A program made the position numbers and the translations under genes. From Paludibacter sp. (GTDB lineage Bacteria > Bacteroidota > Bacteroidia > Bacteroidales > Paludibacteraceae): a stretch of 40,565 nt of DNA. The notes under the pieces are model-generated. The model saw only the letters and a program-made list of their open reading frames with translations. It was not told the DNA's origin and did no database searches. The stretch lies in NCBI GenBank assembly GCA_029973975.1, contig JARKQF010000084.1, positions 1 through 40,565 of the forward strand. The letters run 5' to 3'. Position 1 is the stretch's first letter, and every line of letters begins with the position of its first letter. Below are positions 8,674 through 16,635 of the stretch, in pieces.

Positions 8674-8830
8674 AACCACAAAAGGCACAAAACAAAAACA
8701 AAGGAAACACAAAACCAATAATAGTGAATAACGAAAGTGATGAAAAAAAACCTCTATTAATTCTTAATTTATAATTTTTAATTTTCACTTTTGTGGTTCC
8801 TTAGTTTTTCTTTTGTGTCTTTTGTGGTTT
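8674..8830. repeat. Long palindromic repeat, copy 2
   Basis: The left arm 8674-8714 and right arm about 8790-8830 are imperfect inverted repeats built from the same AACCACAAAAGGCACAAAA-type units as copy 1. The interior 8736-8795 matches 4804-4863 of copy 1 at 59 of 60 positions. Arm changes relative to copy 1 include at least two substitutions present on both arms, so base pairing is kept. The copy is in direct orientation relative to copy 1 but opposite in sense to the asnS-korAB genes around it. Confidence 0.92.
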
Positions 8831-8857
8831 ATTGTTTTATAGCAGAGGATATAACAA

Positions 8858-10255
8858 TTAAAACTCTGCATTGTTCGGTGTTCTCGGGAACGGAATTACG
8901 TCGCGGATATTGGTCATACCGGTTACGAATAGCATAAGCCGTTCGAAACCCAGTCCGAACCCAGCGTGAGGTGCAGTTCCAAAGCGACGGGTATCCAGGT
9001 ACCACCAAATGTCTTTTTCCGGCACATCCATTTCCGCTGCGCGGGTTTTGAGCTTGGTGTAGTCCTCCTCCCTTTGAGAACCGCCGATGATTTCTCCTAT
9101 CTTCGGGAAAAGCACATCCATGGCGCGAACCGTCTTGCCGTCATCGTTTTGCTTCATATAGAAAGACTTGATTTCTTTCGGGTAGTCCGTCAGAATAACT
9201 GGTTTTTTGAAGTGTTTTTCCACCAGATAGCGTTCGTGTTCTGATTGCAGGTCGGTACCCCAACCAACAGGGAATTCAAACTTCACACCGTTGGCAACGG
9301 CTTCTTCCAATATCTTGATACCCTCCGTGTAAGTCAGACGAACAAAGTCATTGTTAACAACAAAGTTTAACCTTTCTATCAATTCTTTATCATACATTTC
9401 ATTCAGGAATTTCAGGTCATCCTGGCAATTTTCCAGAGCCCAGCGGATACAATACTGAATAAAATCCTGCGCCAGTTGCATGTTTTCGGCAATCTCGTAG
9501 AAAGCCACTTCCGGTTCAATCATCCAGAATTCGGCTAAGTGGCGGGGTGTATTTGAGTTTTCAGCGCGGAAGGTCGGGCCAAAAGTATAAATTGCACCCA
9601 TAGCCATGGCAGCCAATTCTCCCTCAAGTTGTCCCGAAACAGTCAGACTGGTTTGCTTTCCGAAGAAATCGTTATCGTAGTCAATCGAGCCGTTTTCATC
9701 TTTCTTCAGGTCATACAGGTTCATGGTGGTTACCTGGAACATTTGTCCGGCACCTTCGCAGTCGGAACCCGTGATAATAGGTGTGTGGAAGTAGAAGAAA
9801 CCCCTTTCGTGAAAAAAAGTATGGATGGCCATCGACATGTGGTGACGCATGCGAAAGATGGCTCCGAAAGTATTTGTTCTCGGACGCAAGTGTGCAATTT
9901 CCCGCAGGAATTCAAGCGTATGCCCTTTTTTCTGAAGTGGGTAGGACTCCGGATCAGCAGTTCCGTAAATTTCGATTTTATCCGCATGAATTTCTACTGT
10001 TTGACCTTTTCCAAGCGATTCGGTCAGTTTGCCGGTAACACTGATACAAGCGCCTGTGGTTATTGGTTTGAGGTATTCTTCCTCAAACTTCTCATTGTCG
10101 ACAACAATCTGGATGTTATTGATGGTGGAGCCGTCGTTGAGGGCGATAAAGCTCACGTTTTTATTACCGCGGCGGGTTCTTACCCAGCCTTTTATGTTTA
10201 CATCAGCGCCAAAGTCAGTCCTTTTGAGGGCGGCGGAAATTACAGTTCTGGTCAT
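8858..10255 (-). CDS. asnS: Asparaginyl-tRNA synthetase
   Basis: The 465-aa class IIb aminoacyl-tRNA synthetase charges tRNA-Asn with asparagine. An N-terminal OB-fold anticodon-binding domain (about 15-105; [18 protein letters not shown]) precedes the catalytic core. Motif 2 is [21 protein letters not shown] at about 220-240, and motif 3 is [15 protein letters not shown] at about 430-445. The [10 protein letters not shown] form and the end [10 protein letters not shown] favour AsnRS over AspRS. A TAnnTTTG element sits about 84 nt upstream of the ATG. The gene is followed on the same strand by a palindromic repeat and korAB, but co-transcription through the repeat is uncertain. Confidence 0.97.
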   Translation of the reverse strand: MTRTVISAALKRTDFGADVNIKGWVRTRRGNKNVSFIALNDGSTINNIQIVVDNEKFEEEYLKPITTGACISVTGKLTESLGKGQTVEIHADKIEIYGTADPESYPLQKKGHTLEFLREIAHLRPRTNTFGAIFRMRHHMSMAIHTFFHERGFFYFHTPIITGSDCEGAGQMFQVTTMNLYDLKKDENGSIDYDNDFFGKQTSLTVSGQLEGELAAMAMGAIYTFGPTFRAENSNTPRHLAEFWMIEPEVAFYEIAENMQLAQDFIQYCIRWALENCQDDLKFLNEMYDKELIERLNFVVNNDFVRLTYTEGIKILEEAVANGVKFEFPVGWGTDLQSEHERYLVEKHFKKPVILTDYPKEIKSFYMKQNDDGKTVRAMDVLFPKIGEIIGGSQREEDYTKLKTRAAEMDVPEKDIWWYLDTRRFGTAPHAGFGLGFERLMLFVTGMTNIRDVIPFPRTPNNAEF

Positions 10256-10338
10256 CTTTTTTATACGAATTAATGGTAAGTCATGTTTTCTGTGGATAAC
10301 TTACTGAATAAATTATCGTTAGAATTACAAATTGACCA

Positions 10339-10346
10339 CAAAAATA
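10339..10346 (-). promoter_or_regulatory. Bacteroidota -7 element for asnS
   Basis: The minus strand reads TATTTTTG, an exact TAnnTTTG match, giving an asnS leader of roughly 75-80 nt. No T-box or obvious attenuator was recognised in the leader. Confidence 0.5.
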
Positions 10347-10498
10347 ATCAAAAATTTTCAAGTGGCATAAATGATGTGATCAATAAATGACAAAGCGTCG
10401 TTTTGTTTGATGTTTAATAACTTTTCCCGGAGAGCTACATTATAAATGTCTGCTAACGATAGTGTGATGAATTATTATGAAAATCCGATGACTTTTTG

Positions 10499-10506
10499 TA
10501 GCTTTG
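10499..10506 (+). promoter_or_regulatory. Bacteroidota -7 element for the 2-hydroxyacid dehydrogenase-like gene
   Basis: TAGCTTTG matches TAnnTTTG, 27 nt before ATG 10533. It lies downstream of an earlier in-frame ATG (10446), which argues that 10533 is the true start. Confidence 0.55.
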
Positions 10507-10532
10507 TTTGTCTAAAAATAAAAAGAGAATTT

Positions 10533-11432
10533 ATGTTCAAGAAACTTGTTGCCATTGAGCCTGTGAGTTTGATCCCATCAGCAGAGAAACAATTATATTC
10601 GTTTGCCGGTGATGTAATTATGTACCATGATGTGCCATCAAATGATGATGAAGTCGCAGCCCGTATAGGTGATGCTGATGCGGTACTTTTAAGTTATACC
10701 TCCCGTATTACACGGTATGCATTAGAAAAATGCCCGAATGTAAAATATATTGGGATGTGTTGTTCCTTGTATTCTCCTGAAAGTGCCAACGTTGATATTC
10801 GTTATGCTGAGCAGAGGGGAATAACCGTAACCGGAATTCGGGATTATGGTGATGAAGGTGTAGTGGAGTATGTAATCAGTGAACTAGTTCGTTGCCTGCA
10901 TGGATTCGATCAGAAACCGTGGGATGGTATGGCACGGGAGATTACCGGACTCAAGGCCGGTATTATTGGCCTGGGAAAATCAGGAGGTATGATAGCTGAT
11001 GCATTGAAATTTTTTGGTGCCGATATTGCTTATTTCTCACGTTCCGAAAAAAAAGAGGCTGCAACTAAAGGGTATCGTTTCCTTCCGTTACCAGATTTGT
11101 TGGCACAATGTGAGGTTATTTGTTGTTGTTTGAATAAAAACACGATTTTATTACATGAGAAAGAGTTTGAATACCTCGGTGATAAAAAGATATTGTTCAA
11201 CACAGGCTTGTCGCCAGCCTGGGATGAAGCCCCATTTCTTAAATGGCTTGATGGCGATAATCTCTGTTTTTGTGATACAACAGGAGCATTAGGAGGAGAG
11301 TATTTGTTGGAGCAACCAAACGTTCGTTGTATGCAAGTTTCCACCGGGCGTACCCGTCAGGCTTTTGTGCGACTTAGTGAGAAAGTGCTTGCCAATATTT
11401 TAGAATACAATCGGGGAAACAATGTTTTGTAA
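10533..11432 (+). CDS. D-2-hydroxyacid dehydrogenase-superfamily protein with altered active site
   Basis: The 299-aa protein has the two-domain D-isomer 2-hydroxyacid dehydrogenase layout. The Rossmann motif GLKAGIIGLGKSGGMIADAL at about 139-158 carries GLGKSG at 146-151. The start at 10533 is chosen from the promoter at 10499-10506, the preceding AAAAAGAGA and the sense of MFKKLVAIEP as first strand. The catalytic Arg normally in an N-T/A-x-R-G context is replaced (LFNTGLSPAW at 221-230), and the TPH-type histidine motif near the C-terminus is not visible (MQVSTGRTRQA at 267-277). It may therefore not be a standard hydroxyacid dehydrogenase. I recall similar Bacteroidales proteins, some labelled 'dihydrofolate reductase', a label this sequence does not support. 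It converges on nadX with a 33-bp overlap. Confidence 0.75.
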   Translation: MFKKLVAIEPVSLIPSAEKQLYSFAGDVIMYHDVPSNDDEVAARIGDADAVLLSYTSRITRYALEKCPNVKYIGMCCSLYSPESANVDIRYAEQRGITVTGIRDYGDEGVVEYVISELVRCLHGFDQKPWDGMAREITGLKAGIIGLGKSGGMIADALKFFGADIAYFSRSEKKEAATKGYRFLPLPDLLAQCEVICCCLNKNTILLHEKEFEYLGDKKILFNTGLSPAWDEAPFLKWLDGDNLCFCDTTGALGGEYLLEQPNVRCMQVSTGRTRQAFVRLSEKVLANILEYNRGNNVL

Positions 11433-12179
11433 GGTGCTCACGATTGACCAACCGGCAATTTCCGGAGTAGCACTATAAACATCAACTATCGCATATACCT
11501 GATCATTTTTAATTTCGACACGTTGTGTGTCCCCAATAAATCCAGGTGTAGATTGCATGGTAACCTGCATGTTTTCCGGGCCGACAGAAGCAATAGAAGC
11601 AGCTACTGCAACATTAAGTCCGGTTGGAAACCAAGCTATGGCTTCACGTGCAGTTCCGGAAAAAACGATGCCTTTTTCTGTTTCCATAACCGGTTTGTAA
11701 AGGGGGTGATTACGCAGTCGGTAATGCCCTTTTTCATTGAAGAATCTTACTGATGCATTGCCCATCAGCGTCGCTGTACGAAGCACATCAAAACCACCGG
11801 TTGCTCCGGAAGCGATATATACATGTGTTCCGTGTACTTTAGCTGTAGTTTTTACTTCTTCATAAAAAGCGGTATCGGCAAAAGCTCCCATAGAGATGGT
11901 GACGATAGATGTCCCATTTTCCAATACGGGTAGAGCAATTGCTTTCATGGCTGCAGGTGATGCTGCTTCCACCAGGAAATCTGGTTTTAATGCTAATAAT
12001 TCTTTCAGGGAGGAACAGGCTTTGCAATTTCCACCTAATTTAGCTGCCAACTGCTCAGCCTTTGAGAAAGAGCGTGAATATGTTGCGATTACGTTATATT
12101 CAGGAAGTAGACCATTGATAACCGCGTCAGCAACAATATTAGCGAGATATCCGCAACCTAGTATAGCTAATTTCTTCAT
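11400..12179 (-). CDS. nadX: Aspartate dehydrogenase-like NAD(P)-dependent oxidoreductase
   Basis: The 259-aa protein begins with a Rossmann motif (MKKLAILGCGYLANIVADAV, G8-C-G-Y-L-A13), then DFLVEAASPAAMK and TISMGAF of the aspartate/homoserine dehydrogenase NAD-binding fold. The second half carries YIASGATGGFDVLRTA and SGTAREAIAWFPTGLNVAVAASIA, matching the DUF108 domain of aspartate dehydrogenase. NadX makes iminoaspartate from aspartate for NAD biosynthesis; no nadA or nadB is adjacent, so the role is inferred from family only. The gene follows the GldK-like gene by 76 nt on the same strand, and a TAnnTTTG element lies only 6 nt before its ATG. Confidence 0.82.
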   Translation of the reverse strand: MKKLAILGCGYLANIVADAVINGLLPEYNVIATYSRSFSKAEQLAAKLGGNCKACSSLKELLALKPDFLVEAASPAAMKAIALPVLENGTSIVTISMGAFADTAFYEEVKTTAKVHGTHVYIASGATGGFDVLRTATLMGNASVRFFNEKGHYRLRNHPLYKPVMETEKGIVFSGTAREAIAWFPTGLNVAVAASIASVGPENMQVTMQSTPGFIGDTQRVEIKNDQVYAIVDVYSATPEIAGWSIVSTLQNIVSPIVF

Positions 12180-12184
12180 GCCGG

Positions 12185-12192
12185 CAAAGATA
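12185..12192 (-). promoter_or_regulatory. Possible -7 element almost abutting the nadX start codon
   Basis: The minus strand reads TATCTTTG followed by CCGGC and then the nadX ATG. If used, the transcript would begin within a few bases of the start codon and be effectively leaderless. The motif is short enough to occur by chance. Confidence 0.35.
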
Positions 12193-12255
12193 ACCCTATT
12201 TTTGTAGAAATCAAAAAAAGCCGGTTAAGCTTGTTGTGCTATAAATTTTATGTAA

Positions 12256-13464
12256 TTACCGGGGAATTATGCTCATTGCGCATCTGAATCCAATATCATT
12301 AGCTGACATATTACGATCGAGATACCTGCGGGAAGCAGGGTGCAGCCAATATACAGGATCTTTCCACGAACCGCCCTTATACACACGGCTATCGGTTGAT
12401 TTGTGATAATCTGGCAGGAAAGTATCCAGCACATCCACACTGTCGATTCTGTTCAGGTTACCGCGTGTCGTATACTGATCAAATACCCATTCATTCACGT
12501 TGCCGGCCATATTGTACAAACCAAAATCATTCGGGGCAAAAGATCCTACCGGAACTGTACGGGAGAACACATTTGAGTTTATGTTTGCTCCGTTTTGATT
12601 ATAATGAGCTTGTTGTTGACTCCGTTGAAGCTGAGACAGTTTTCCCTGACTTTTCTCAGCCCAGGGATAGACTCTGATTTTGTTTTCCGGATCCGTATTT
12701 TTACGTGCATAAGCGGCAAATTCCCATTCGTCTTCTGAAGGTAAACGGAAATTGGGATACATGCCGGTATAGGTTTTTGCTAAATTATCCTGCTGGCCGG
12801 TAAAAAACTTCTTTGAAGTAAATATCGCATTTTCAACGGCTTCCAGCGTTGTCATTTCAGCAATTGCCCTGAAATTAGGCGCCTGAATGACACCAGCTTT
12901 GATTAGTAGTAGTTCGTTGGCACGATCGCTTCTCCATGCGCAATAGGCAGCTGCCTGTTCCCAGGTAATGCACACCACCGGATATTCATTGAACGATGGA
13001 TGAGTAAAATAATTCATCAGAAATGGCTCATTATCGCTCAGTCCCTTTTTCCAGGCATTGATGTCAGGTTTTGCTCTTTCGATAATCTCCGGGGCCACAT
13101 TGGCATACACAGCAGTTAACCAGTTTAAATATTCCCGCCAATCGATATTCCTGATTTCATGTTTATCTATATAGAAACTGTTTACAGACAAAGTCCTGCG
13201 TGTGTTCAGTTCGTTCGGACGAATTCTACGGTTAGCCGTTTCAAATTCATCCGCATCATCAACAACAAAACTCCCCCCTGGAATTTCAACCATACCCGGA
13301 GGAACCTGTGATGAAAAACCTGTTGATCCTCTGAAAGCATTTTCAGCTTTGTAGTCATAAGGCCAACCCGTTGTGGAACTTGAAACGCCAATACTTTTGT
13401 TACATGCAGTAAATGTAACAGCTAATGATATAATAATGAAAGCACTGATTGAGATGCGTATCAT
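12256..13464 (-). CDS. SUMF1/FGE-fold lipoprotein, GldK/GldJ-like
   Basis: The 402-aa protein has a lipoprotein signal (hydrophobic 5-18, TAC with Cys21). A formylglycine-generating-enzyme fold spans about 58-400: PPGMVEIPGGSFVVDD, SFYIDKHEIRNIDWREYLNWL, PVVCITWEQAAAYCAWRS, FRLPSEDEWEFAAYA, NMAGNVNEWVFD, VYKGGSWKDP and the ending DIGFRCAMS. This is the domain of GldK/PorK and GldJ, lipoproteins of the T9SS ring and gliding machinery. The paired active-site cysteines of true FGE near the C-terminus are not evident, so a structural role is more likely than catalysis. The gldL, gldM and gldN genes are not beside it, which argues for a GldJ-like or stand-alone paralogue. Confidence 0.8.
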   Translation of the reverse strand: MIRISISAFIIISLAVTFTACNKSIGVSSSTTGWPYDYKAENAFRGSTGFSSQVPPGMVEIPGGSFVVDDADEFETANRRIRPNELNTRRTLSVNSFYIDKHEIRNIDWREYLNWLTAVYANVAPEIIERAKPDINAWKKGLSDNEPFLMNYFTHPSFNEYPVVCITWEQAAAYCAWRSDRANELLLIKAGVIQAPNFRAIAEMTTLEAVENAIFTSKKFFTGQQDNLAKTYTGMYPNFRLPSEDEWEFAAYARKNTDPENKIRVYPWAEKSQGKLSQLQRSQQQAHYNQNGANINSNVFSRTVPVGSFAPNDFGLYNMAGNVNEWVFDQYTTRGNLNRIDSVDVLDTFLPDYHKSTDSRVYKGGSWKDPVYWLHPASRRYLDRNMSANDIGFRCAMSIIPR

Positions 13465-13492
13465 AGAGTTGATATTATTTAGTCAAACTTTG

Positions 13493-13500
13493 CAAAATTA
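13493..13500 (-). promoter_or_regulatory. Bacteroidota -7 element for the GldK/GldJ-like gene
   Basis: The minus strand reads TAATTTTG followed by C, an exact TAnnTTTG match, 28 nt upstream of the ATG at 13464. Confidence 0.55.
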
Positions 13501-13660
13501 ACGAAATTCTTGCTACTTCAGCATTTTTATCTATAAGTTATTCGCTAAAAAAACAGGAGAAATGAAATTTTATTGTTTAATTGCGAAAAATTTCCTCCTG
13601 TTTATCTGTATTTTATGTTCAAATAAACGGGAATAAGTATTATTTCGTATAATATTTTCT

Positions 13661-13668
13661 TAAATTTG
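13661..13668 (+). promoter_or_regulatory. Bacteroidota -7 element for folP-cdaA
   Basis: TAAATTTG followed by CGG matches TAnnTTTG exactly. An upstream in-frame TTG (13666) falls inside this element, so the translation start must be the ATG at 13696. Confidence 0.6.
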
Positions 13669-13695
13669 CGGAGATTAATAAAAAAATCCTTTGAA

Positions 13696-14547
13696 ATGCA
13701 AGACTCTGACTTATTTCTGAAACTGAATGGTAAATTGTATGATTTACGTATGCCTGTTGTGATGGGTATTGTAAACATCACTCCCGATTCTTTTTTTGCA
13801 TTGAGTAGATATAAGTCAGATCGCACGTTACTTCAACAAGTTGAGAACTTCTTATCGGAAGGAGCGACTATTATCGATATAGGAGGCTATTCAACACGAC
13901 CACAGGCGGAACCTGTTTCGGTTGATGAAGAAATACGAAGGATTTCGGAAGCGCTTGAAATTATTTGTAAAAAATTCCCTGAAGCGGTGCTTTCGGTCGA
14001 TACTTTCCGGTCTCCTGTCGCCCGAATGGCTGTTCAGGAGTACGGAGTGGCTATGATTAACGACATTAGCGGAGGTACGCTCGATCAGCTCATGTTTGAA
14101 ACCATCGCAGATTTACAGGTAGCCTATGTGTTGATGCATACGCGCAGTACTCCGCAACACATGCAGGAGCAAACCCAATACGAAGATGTAGTGGCTGAAG
14201 TTTTGCAGTTTTTAGCGAAGAGGGTCGCACAACTCCGGTTATTAGGGGTACATGATGTGGTTATTGATCCCGGTTTCGGATTTGCAAAAAATCTGGAGCA
14301 AAACTATGAGATGATGAGTAAACTATCACTCTTCAGGCAAATTGAGGCTCCCTTATTGGTTGGCATATCAAGAAAATCAATGATTTACAAATTGTTGGGA
14401 ATAACCCCGGAAGAAGCCCTGAACGGGACAACAGCCCTGAATATGTTGGCTTTGATGGGTGGAGCGTCTATCCTGCGTGTGCATGATGTGAAAGAAGCGG
14501 TTGAAGCCATCCGCATATTCAATGCATACAGACAATTAACCAAATAA
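13696..14547 (+). CDS. folP: Dihydropteroate synthase
   Basis: The 283-aa TIM-barrel enzyme condenses 6-hydroxymethyl-7,8-dihydropterin pyrophosphate with p-aminobenzoate in folate synthesis and is the target of sulfonamides. Signature motifs are MGIVNITPDSFF at 23-34, IIDIGGYSTRP, LSVDTFRS, MINDISGG, VVIDPGFGFAKN and LVGISRKSMI, covering the pterin and pABA sites in order. Length is normal. The ATG 13696 start is fixed by the promoter just upstream. cdaA follows after 10 nt, a folP-cdaA pairing that I recall as frequent in Bacteroidota, so both are probably one transcript. Confidence 0.97.
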   Translation: MQDSDLFLKLNGKLYDLRMPVVMGIVNITPDSFFALSRYKSDRTLLQQVENFLSEGATIIDIGGYSTRPQAEPVSVDEEIRRISEALEIICKKFPEAVLSVDTFRSPVARMAVQEYGVAMINDISGGTLDQLMFETIADLQVAYVLMHTRSTPQHMQEQTQYEDVVAEVLQFLAKRVAQLRLLGVHDVVIDPGFGFAKNLEQNYEMMSKLSLFRQIEAPLLVGISRKSMIYKLLGITPEEALNGTTALNMLALMGGASILRVHDVKEAVEAIRIFNAYRQLTK

Positions 14548-14557
14548 CATAATAACT

Positions 14558-15346
14558 ATGGGTTTTCAAATCGGATTAAAAGATATCATTGATATTGTAC
14601 TGGTAGCGATTTTGCTTTATCAGCTTTTTTTATTGTTGAAAAAATCAGGAGCACTGAATATCTTTCTGGGAATTCTGAGTTTCTTGATCATGTGGTATCT
14701 CGTATCTTATGTGTTCAAAATGGAACTACTTGGAGGTATCCTTGACCGGGTCGTGAGTGTTGGTGCTTTTGCCTTGATTGTTTTATTTCAGGATGAAATC
14801 CGGCGTTTCTTTTCCAGAATTGGGGCAAAAAGACAATGGGCCTTTGGAAACTTCATGAAAAGATTTTTTGGTAACGGGAGAACAGAATCTGAAAAAACCG
14901 ATTACAATATTGTGCAAATCGTGTTGGCCTGCAGGAGCCTGGCCAAGCGTTCAATGGGAGGACTCATCATTATTGCCCGTAAAAACAACTTAGATATCCA
15001 TGCCCAAACAGGTGAGCTTATTGACGCTACCATCAATTCCCGTTTGATAGAAAATCTGTTTTTCAAAAACAGCCCTTTACACGATGGAGCATTGATTATC
15101 AATAATGAACGTATAATTGCAGCTTCCTGTATTCTTCCCGTTTCAAAAAACCAGCAAATTCCCAAACGACTGGGATTGCGGCATCGTTCAGCTTTAGGCA
15201 TTACCGAGCAAACTGATGCTATCGCGATCATAGTTTCAGAAGAAACCGGTAAAATTTCTTATGCCATCAATGGAGAATTAACACTGAATGTAAAACCCGA
15301 AGAACTTGAAATGTTCCTGTCCGAAGCCCTGTATGCATACAAATAG
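14558..15346 (+). CDS. cdaA: Diadenylate cyclase CdaA (c-di-AMP synthase)
   Basis: The 262-aa protein has about three N-terminal membrane helices (roughly 10-90; e.g. IDIVLVAILLYQLFLLL) followed by the DAC domain. The two catalytic motifs are intact: SPLHDGALII with D176-G-A178, and GLRHRSALGI with R208-H-R210. It makes cyclic di-AMP from two ATP at the membrane; this messenger controls osmolyte and cell-wall homeostasis. It sits 10 nt after folP. No CdaR-type regulator or GlmM is adjacent. The assignment follows the TIGR00159/DisA_N family pattern. Confidence 0.95.
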   Translation: MGFQIGLKDIIDIVLVAILLYQLFLLLKKSGALNIFLGILSFLIMWYLVSYVFKMELLGGILDRVVSVGAFALIVLFQDEIRRFFSRIGAKRQWAFGNFMKRFFGNGRTESEKTDYNIVQIVLACRSLAKRSMGGLIIIARKNNLDIHAQTGELIDATINSRLIENLFFKNSPLHDGALIINNERIIAASCILPVSKNQQIPKRLGLRHRSALGITEQTDAIAIIVSEETGKISYAINGELTLNVKPEELEMFLSEALYAYK

Positions 15347-15412
15347 TTGGTTTTAGATTAGTTAGGATGATATCCCCTTCCCCAGTAACAACCTAATAAT
15401 ACAATTATCAAC

Positions 15413-15439
15413 CAAAATAAGGTAATAAGGCTTATTTTG
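15413..15439. terminator. AT-rich hairpin downstream of cdaA
   Basis: CAAAATAAG (15413-15421) and CTTATTTTG (15431-15439) form a 9-bp perfect stem with a 9-nt loop. The T-run GGTTTTTTT comes about 25 nt later, so termination is plausible but not textbook. Confidence 0.35.
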
Positions 15440-15513
15440 ATGGTGGCTACTAAGGTTTTTTTGTAAGAAAATAAGGTTGTCACTCTCTGTTGATTTTACT
15501 TGCGACAGTTATT

Positions 15514-15551
15514 AATAAAAAAGGAGACACCTTCCGGCATCTCCATTTATT
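15514..15551. terminator. Bidirectional terminator between cdaA and fba
   Basis: AATAAA..GGAGA (15514 onward) pairs with TCTCC.TTTATT (ending 15551) around a CACCTTCCGGCA-type loop. A-runs and T-runs flank the stem on both strands, fitting a terminator serving both convergent genes. Confidence 0.5.
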
Positions 15552-15568
15552 AAAATTAGCGAGAAAAA

Positions 15569-15598
15569 GCTTTCGCTTTCTGTTTTCAGTTTTCCGCT
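15569..15598 (-). repeat. Small dispersed repeat just after the fba stop codon
   Basis: On the minus strand this reads AGCGGAAAACTGAAAACAG followed by AAAGCGAAA. It matches 29311-29338, located directly after the sufB stop codon in the same orientation, at 26 of 28 positions. Confidence 0.7.
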
Positions 15599-15601
15599 AA
15601 A

Positions 15602-16594
15602 TTAAGCTTTTCCTGCACTACCCAGCACGTTTTTAGTTTTGTGCATATATAGTTTTTTCAGTTCTTCGCGAGCAGGTCCTAAGTATTTACGTGGATCAAA
15701 TTCACCGGGGTTTTTAGCAAATACTTCACGTACAGCTGCTGTCATAGCCAAACGACCGTCTGAGTCGATATTGATCTTGCATACAGCTGATGCAGCTGCA
15801 CGACGCAATTGTTCTTCAGGAATACCGATAGAATCTTTCAATGCACCGCCGTATTTGTTGATAGTTGCCACATATTCCTGTGGAACTGAAGATGCTCCGT
15901 GCAATACGATTGGGAATCCGGGGATTTTTTTCTCAATTTCTTCCAGGATATCGAAACGCAATGGAGGCGGAATCAGAATGCCATTTTCGTCACGGGTACA
16001 CTGAGCCGGAGTAAATTTGTTTGCTCCGTGTGAAGTTCCGATTGAAATAGCCAGTGAATCCACACCGGTGCGGGTAACGAAATCTATAACTTCTTCCGGA
16101 CGTGTATATGTATGGTGTTCGGCAACCACATCATCTTCCACACCGGCCAGGATACCCAATTCACCTTCAACTGTAACGTCTTTTGAATGTGCGTATTCAA
16201 CTACTTTTTTGGTCAAAGCGATGTTATCTTCATAAGAGTGATGTGAACCGTCAATCATTACTGAAGAGAAACCCATATCGATACATTCTTTGCAGAGCTC
16301 GAAAGTATCACCGTGGTCTAAGTGCAATGCAATGGGAATAGCATAGCCTAATTCTTTAGCATATTCAACAGCTCCCTGTGCCATGTAACGCAGCAAAGTC
16401 TGGTTGGCATATTTACGGGCGCCGCTGGATACTTGCAGGATAACCGGAGATTTTGTTTCAACACAAGCGGAAATAATAGCCTGTAATTGCTCCAGGTTGT
16501 TGAAATTAAATGCAGGAATAGCGTATCCGCCTTCTACTGCTTTTTTGAATAAGTCTTTGGTGTTAACTAATCCAAGTTCTTTGTAACTTAACAT
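15602..16594 (-). CDS. fba: Class II fructose-1,6-bisphosphate aldolase
   Basis: The 330-aa zinc enzyme cleaves fructose-1,6-bisphosphate to DHAP and glyceraldehyde-3-phosphate in glycolysis and runs the reverse in gluconeogenesis. Motifs: AFNFNNLEQL at 29-38, ALHLDHGDTFE at 89-99 (catalytic Asp93, zinc ligand His94), VEGELG, SIGTSHGANK and VLHGASSVP (further zinc/phosphate ligands). I choose the ATG at 16594 (MLSYKELGLV); the longer frame would begin with a TTG lying inside the promoter element at 16628-16635. It is monocistronic, bounded by a terminator and a small repeat. Confidence 0.96.
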   Translation of the reverse strand: MLSYKELGLVNTKDLFKKAVEGGYAIPAFNFNNLEQLQAIISACVETKSPVILQVSSGARKYANQTLLRYMAQGAVEYAKELGYAIPIALHLDHGDTFELCKECIDMGFSSVMIDGSHHSYEDNIALTKKVVEYAHSKDVTVEGELGILAGVEDDVVAEHHTYTRPEEVIDFVTRTGVDSLAISIGTSHGANKFTPAQCTRDENGILIPPPLRFDILEEIEKKIPGFPIVLHGASSVPQEYVATINKYGGALKDSIGIPEEQLRRAAASAVCKINIDSDGRLAMTAAVREVFAKNPGEFDPRKYLGPAREELKKLYMHKTKNVLGSAGKA

Positions 16595-16627
16595 ATACTT
16601 ATTATTTATAGTTTGATAATTTGTGTG

Positions 16628-16635
16628 CAAAAATA
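16628..16635 (-). promoter_or_regulatory. Bacteroidota -7 element for fba
   Basis: The minus strand reads TATTTTTG then CAC, an exact TAnnTTTG match, giving a leader of about 30 nt to ATG 16594. Confidence 0.6.

Noticed and set aside
8689-8830. Repeat copy 2 as a CRISPR-like or tandem array
   Set aside because: The units are inverted arms of one hairpin, not regularly spaced direct repeats with unique spacers.
9629-10273. Long plus-strand frame antisense to asnS
   Set aside because: It mirrors the codon structure of a secure minus-strand gene, has no family features and no promoter or start context.
10446-10532. Upstream ATG for the hydroxyacid dehydrogenase-like gene
   Set aside because: The promoter element at 10499-10506 lies downstream of it, and the extra residues do not resemble the family.
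12256-13464. True formylglycine-generating enzyme or sulfatase maturase
   Set aside because: The expected active-site cysteines near the C-terminus are not evident, and a lipoprotein signal fits GldK/GldJ better.
15414-15480. Two AAAATAAGGT direct repeats downstream of cdaA
   Set aside because: Ten-base AT-rich repeats in an AT-rich spacer are expected by chance, and one copy is part of a hairpin already listed.
16595-16630. Longer N-terminus for fructose-bisphosphate aldolase from a TTG at 16630
   Set aside because: The TTG is part of the -7 promoter element, so it would not be within the transcript.
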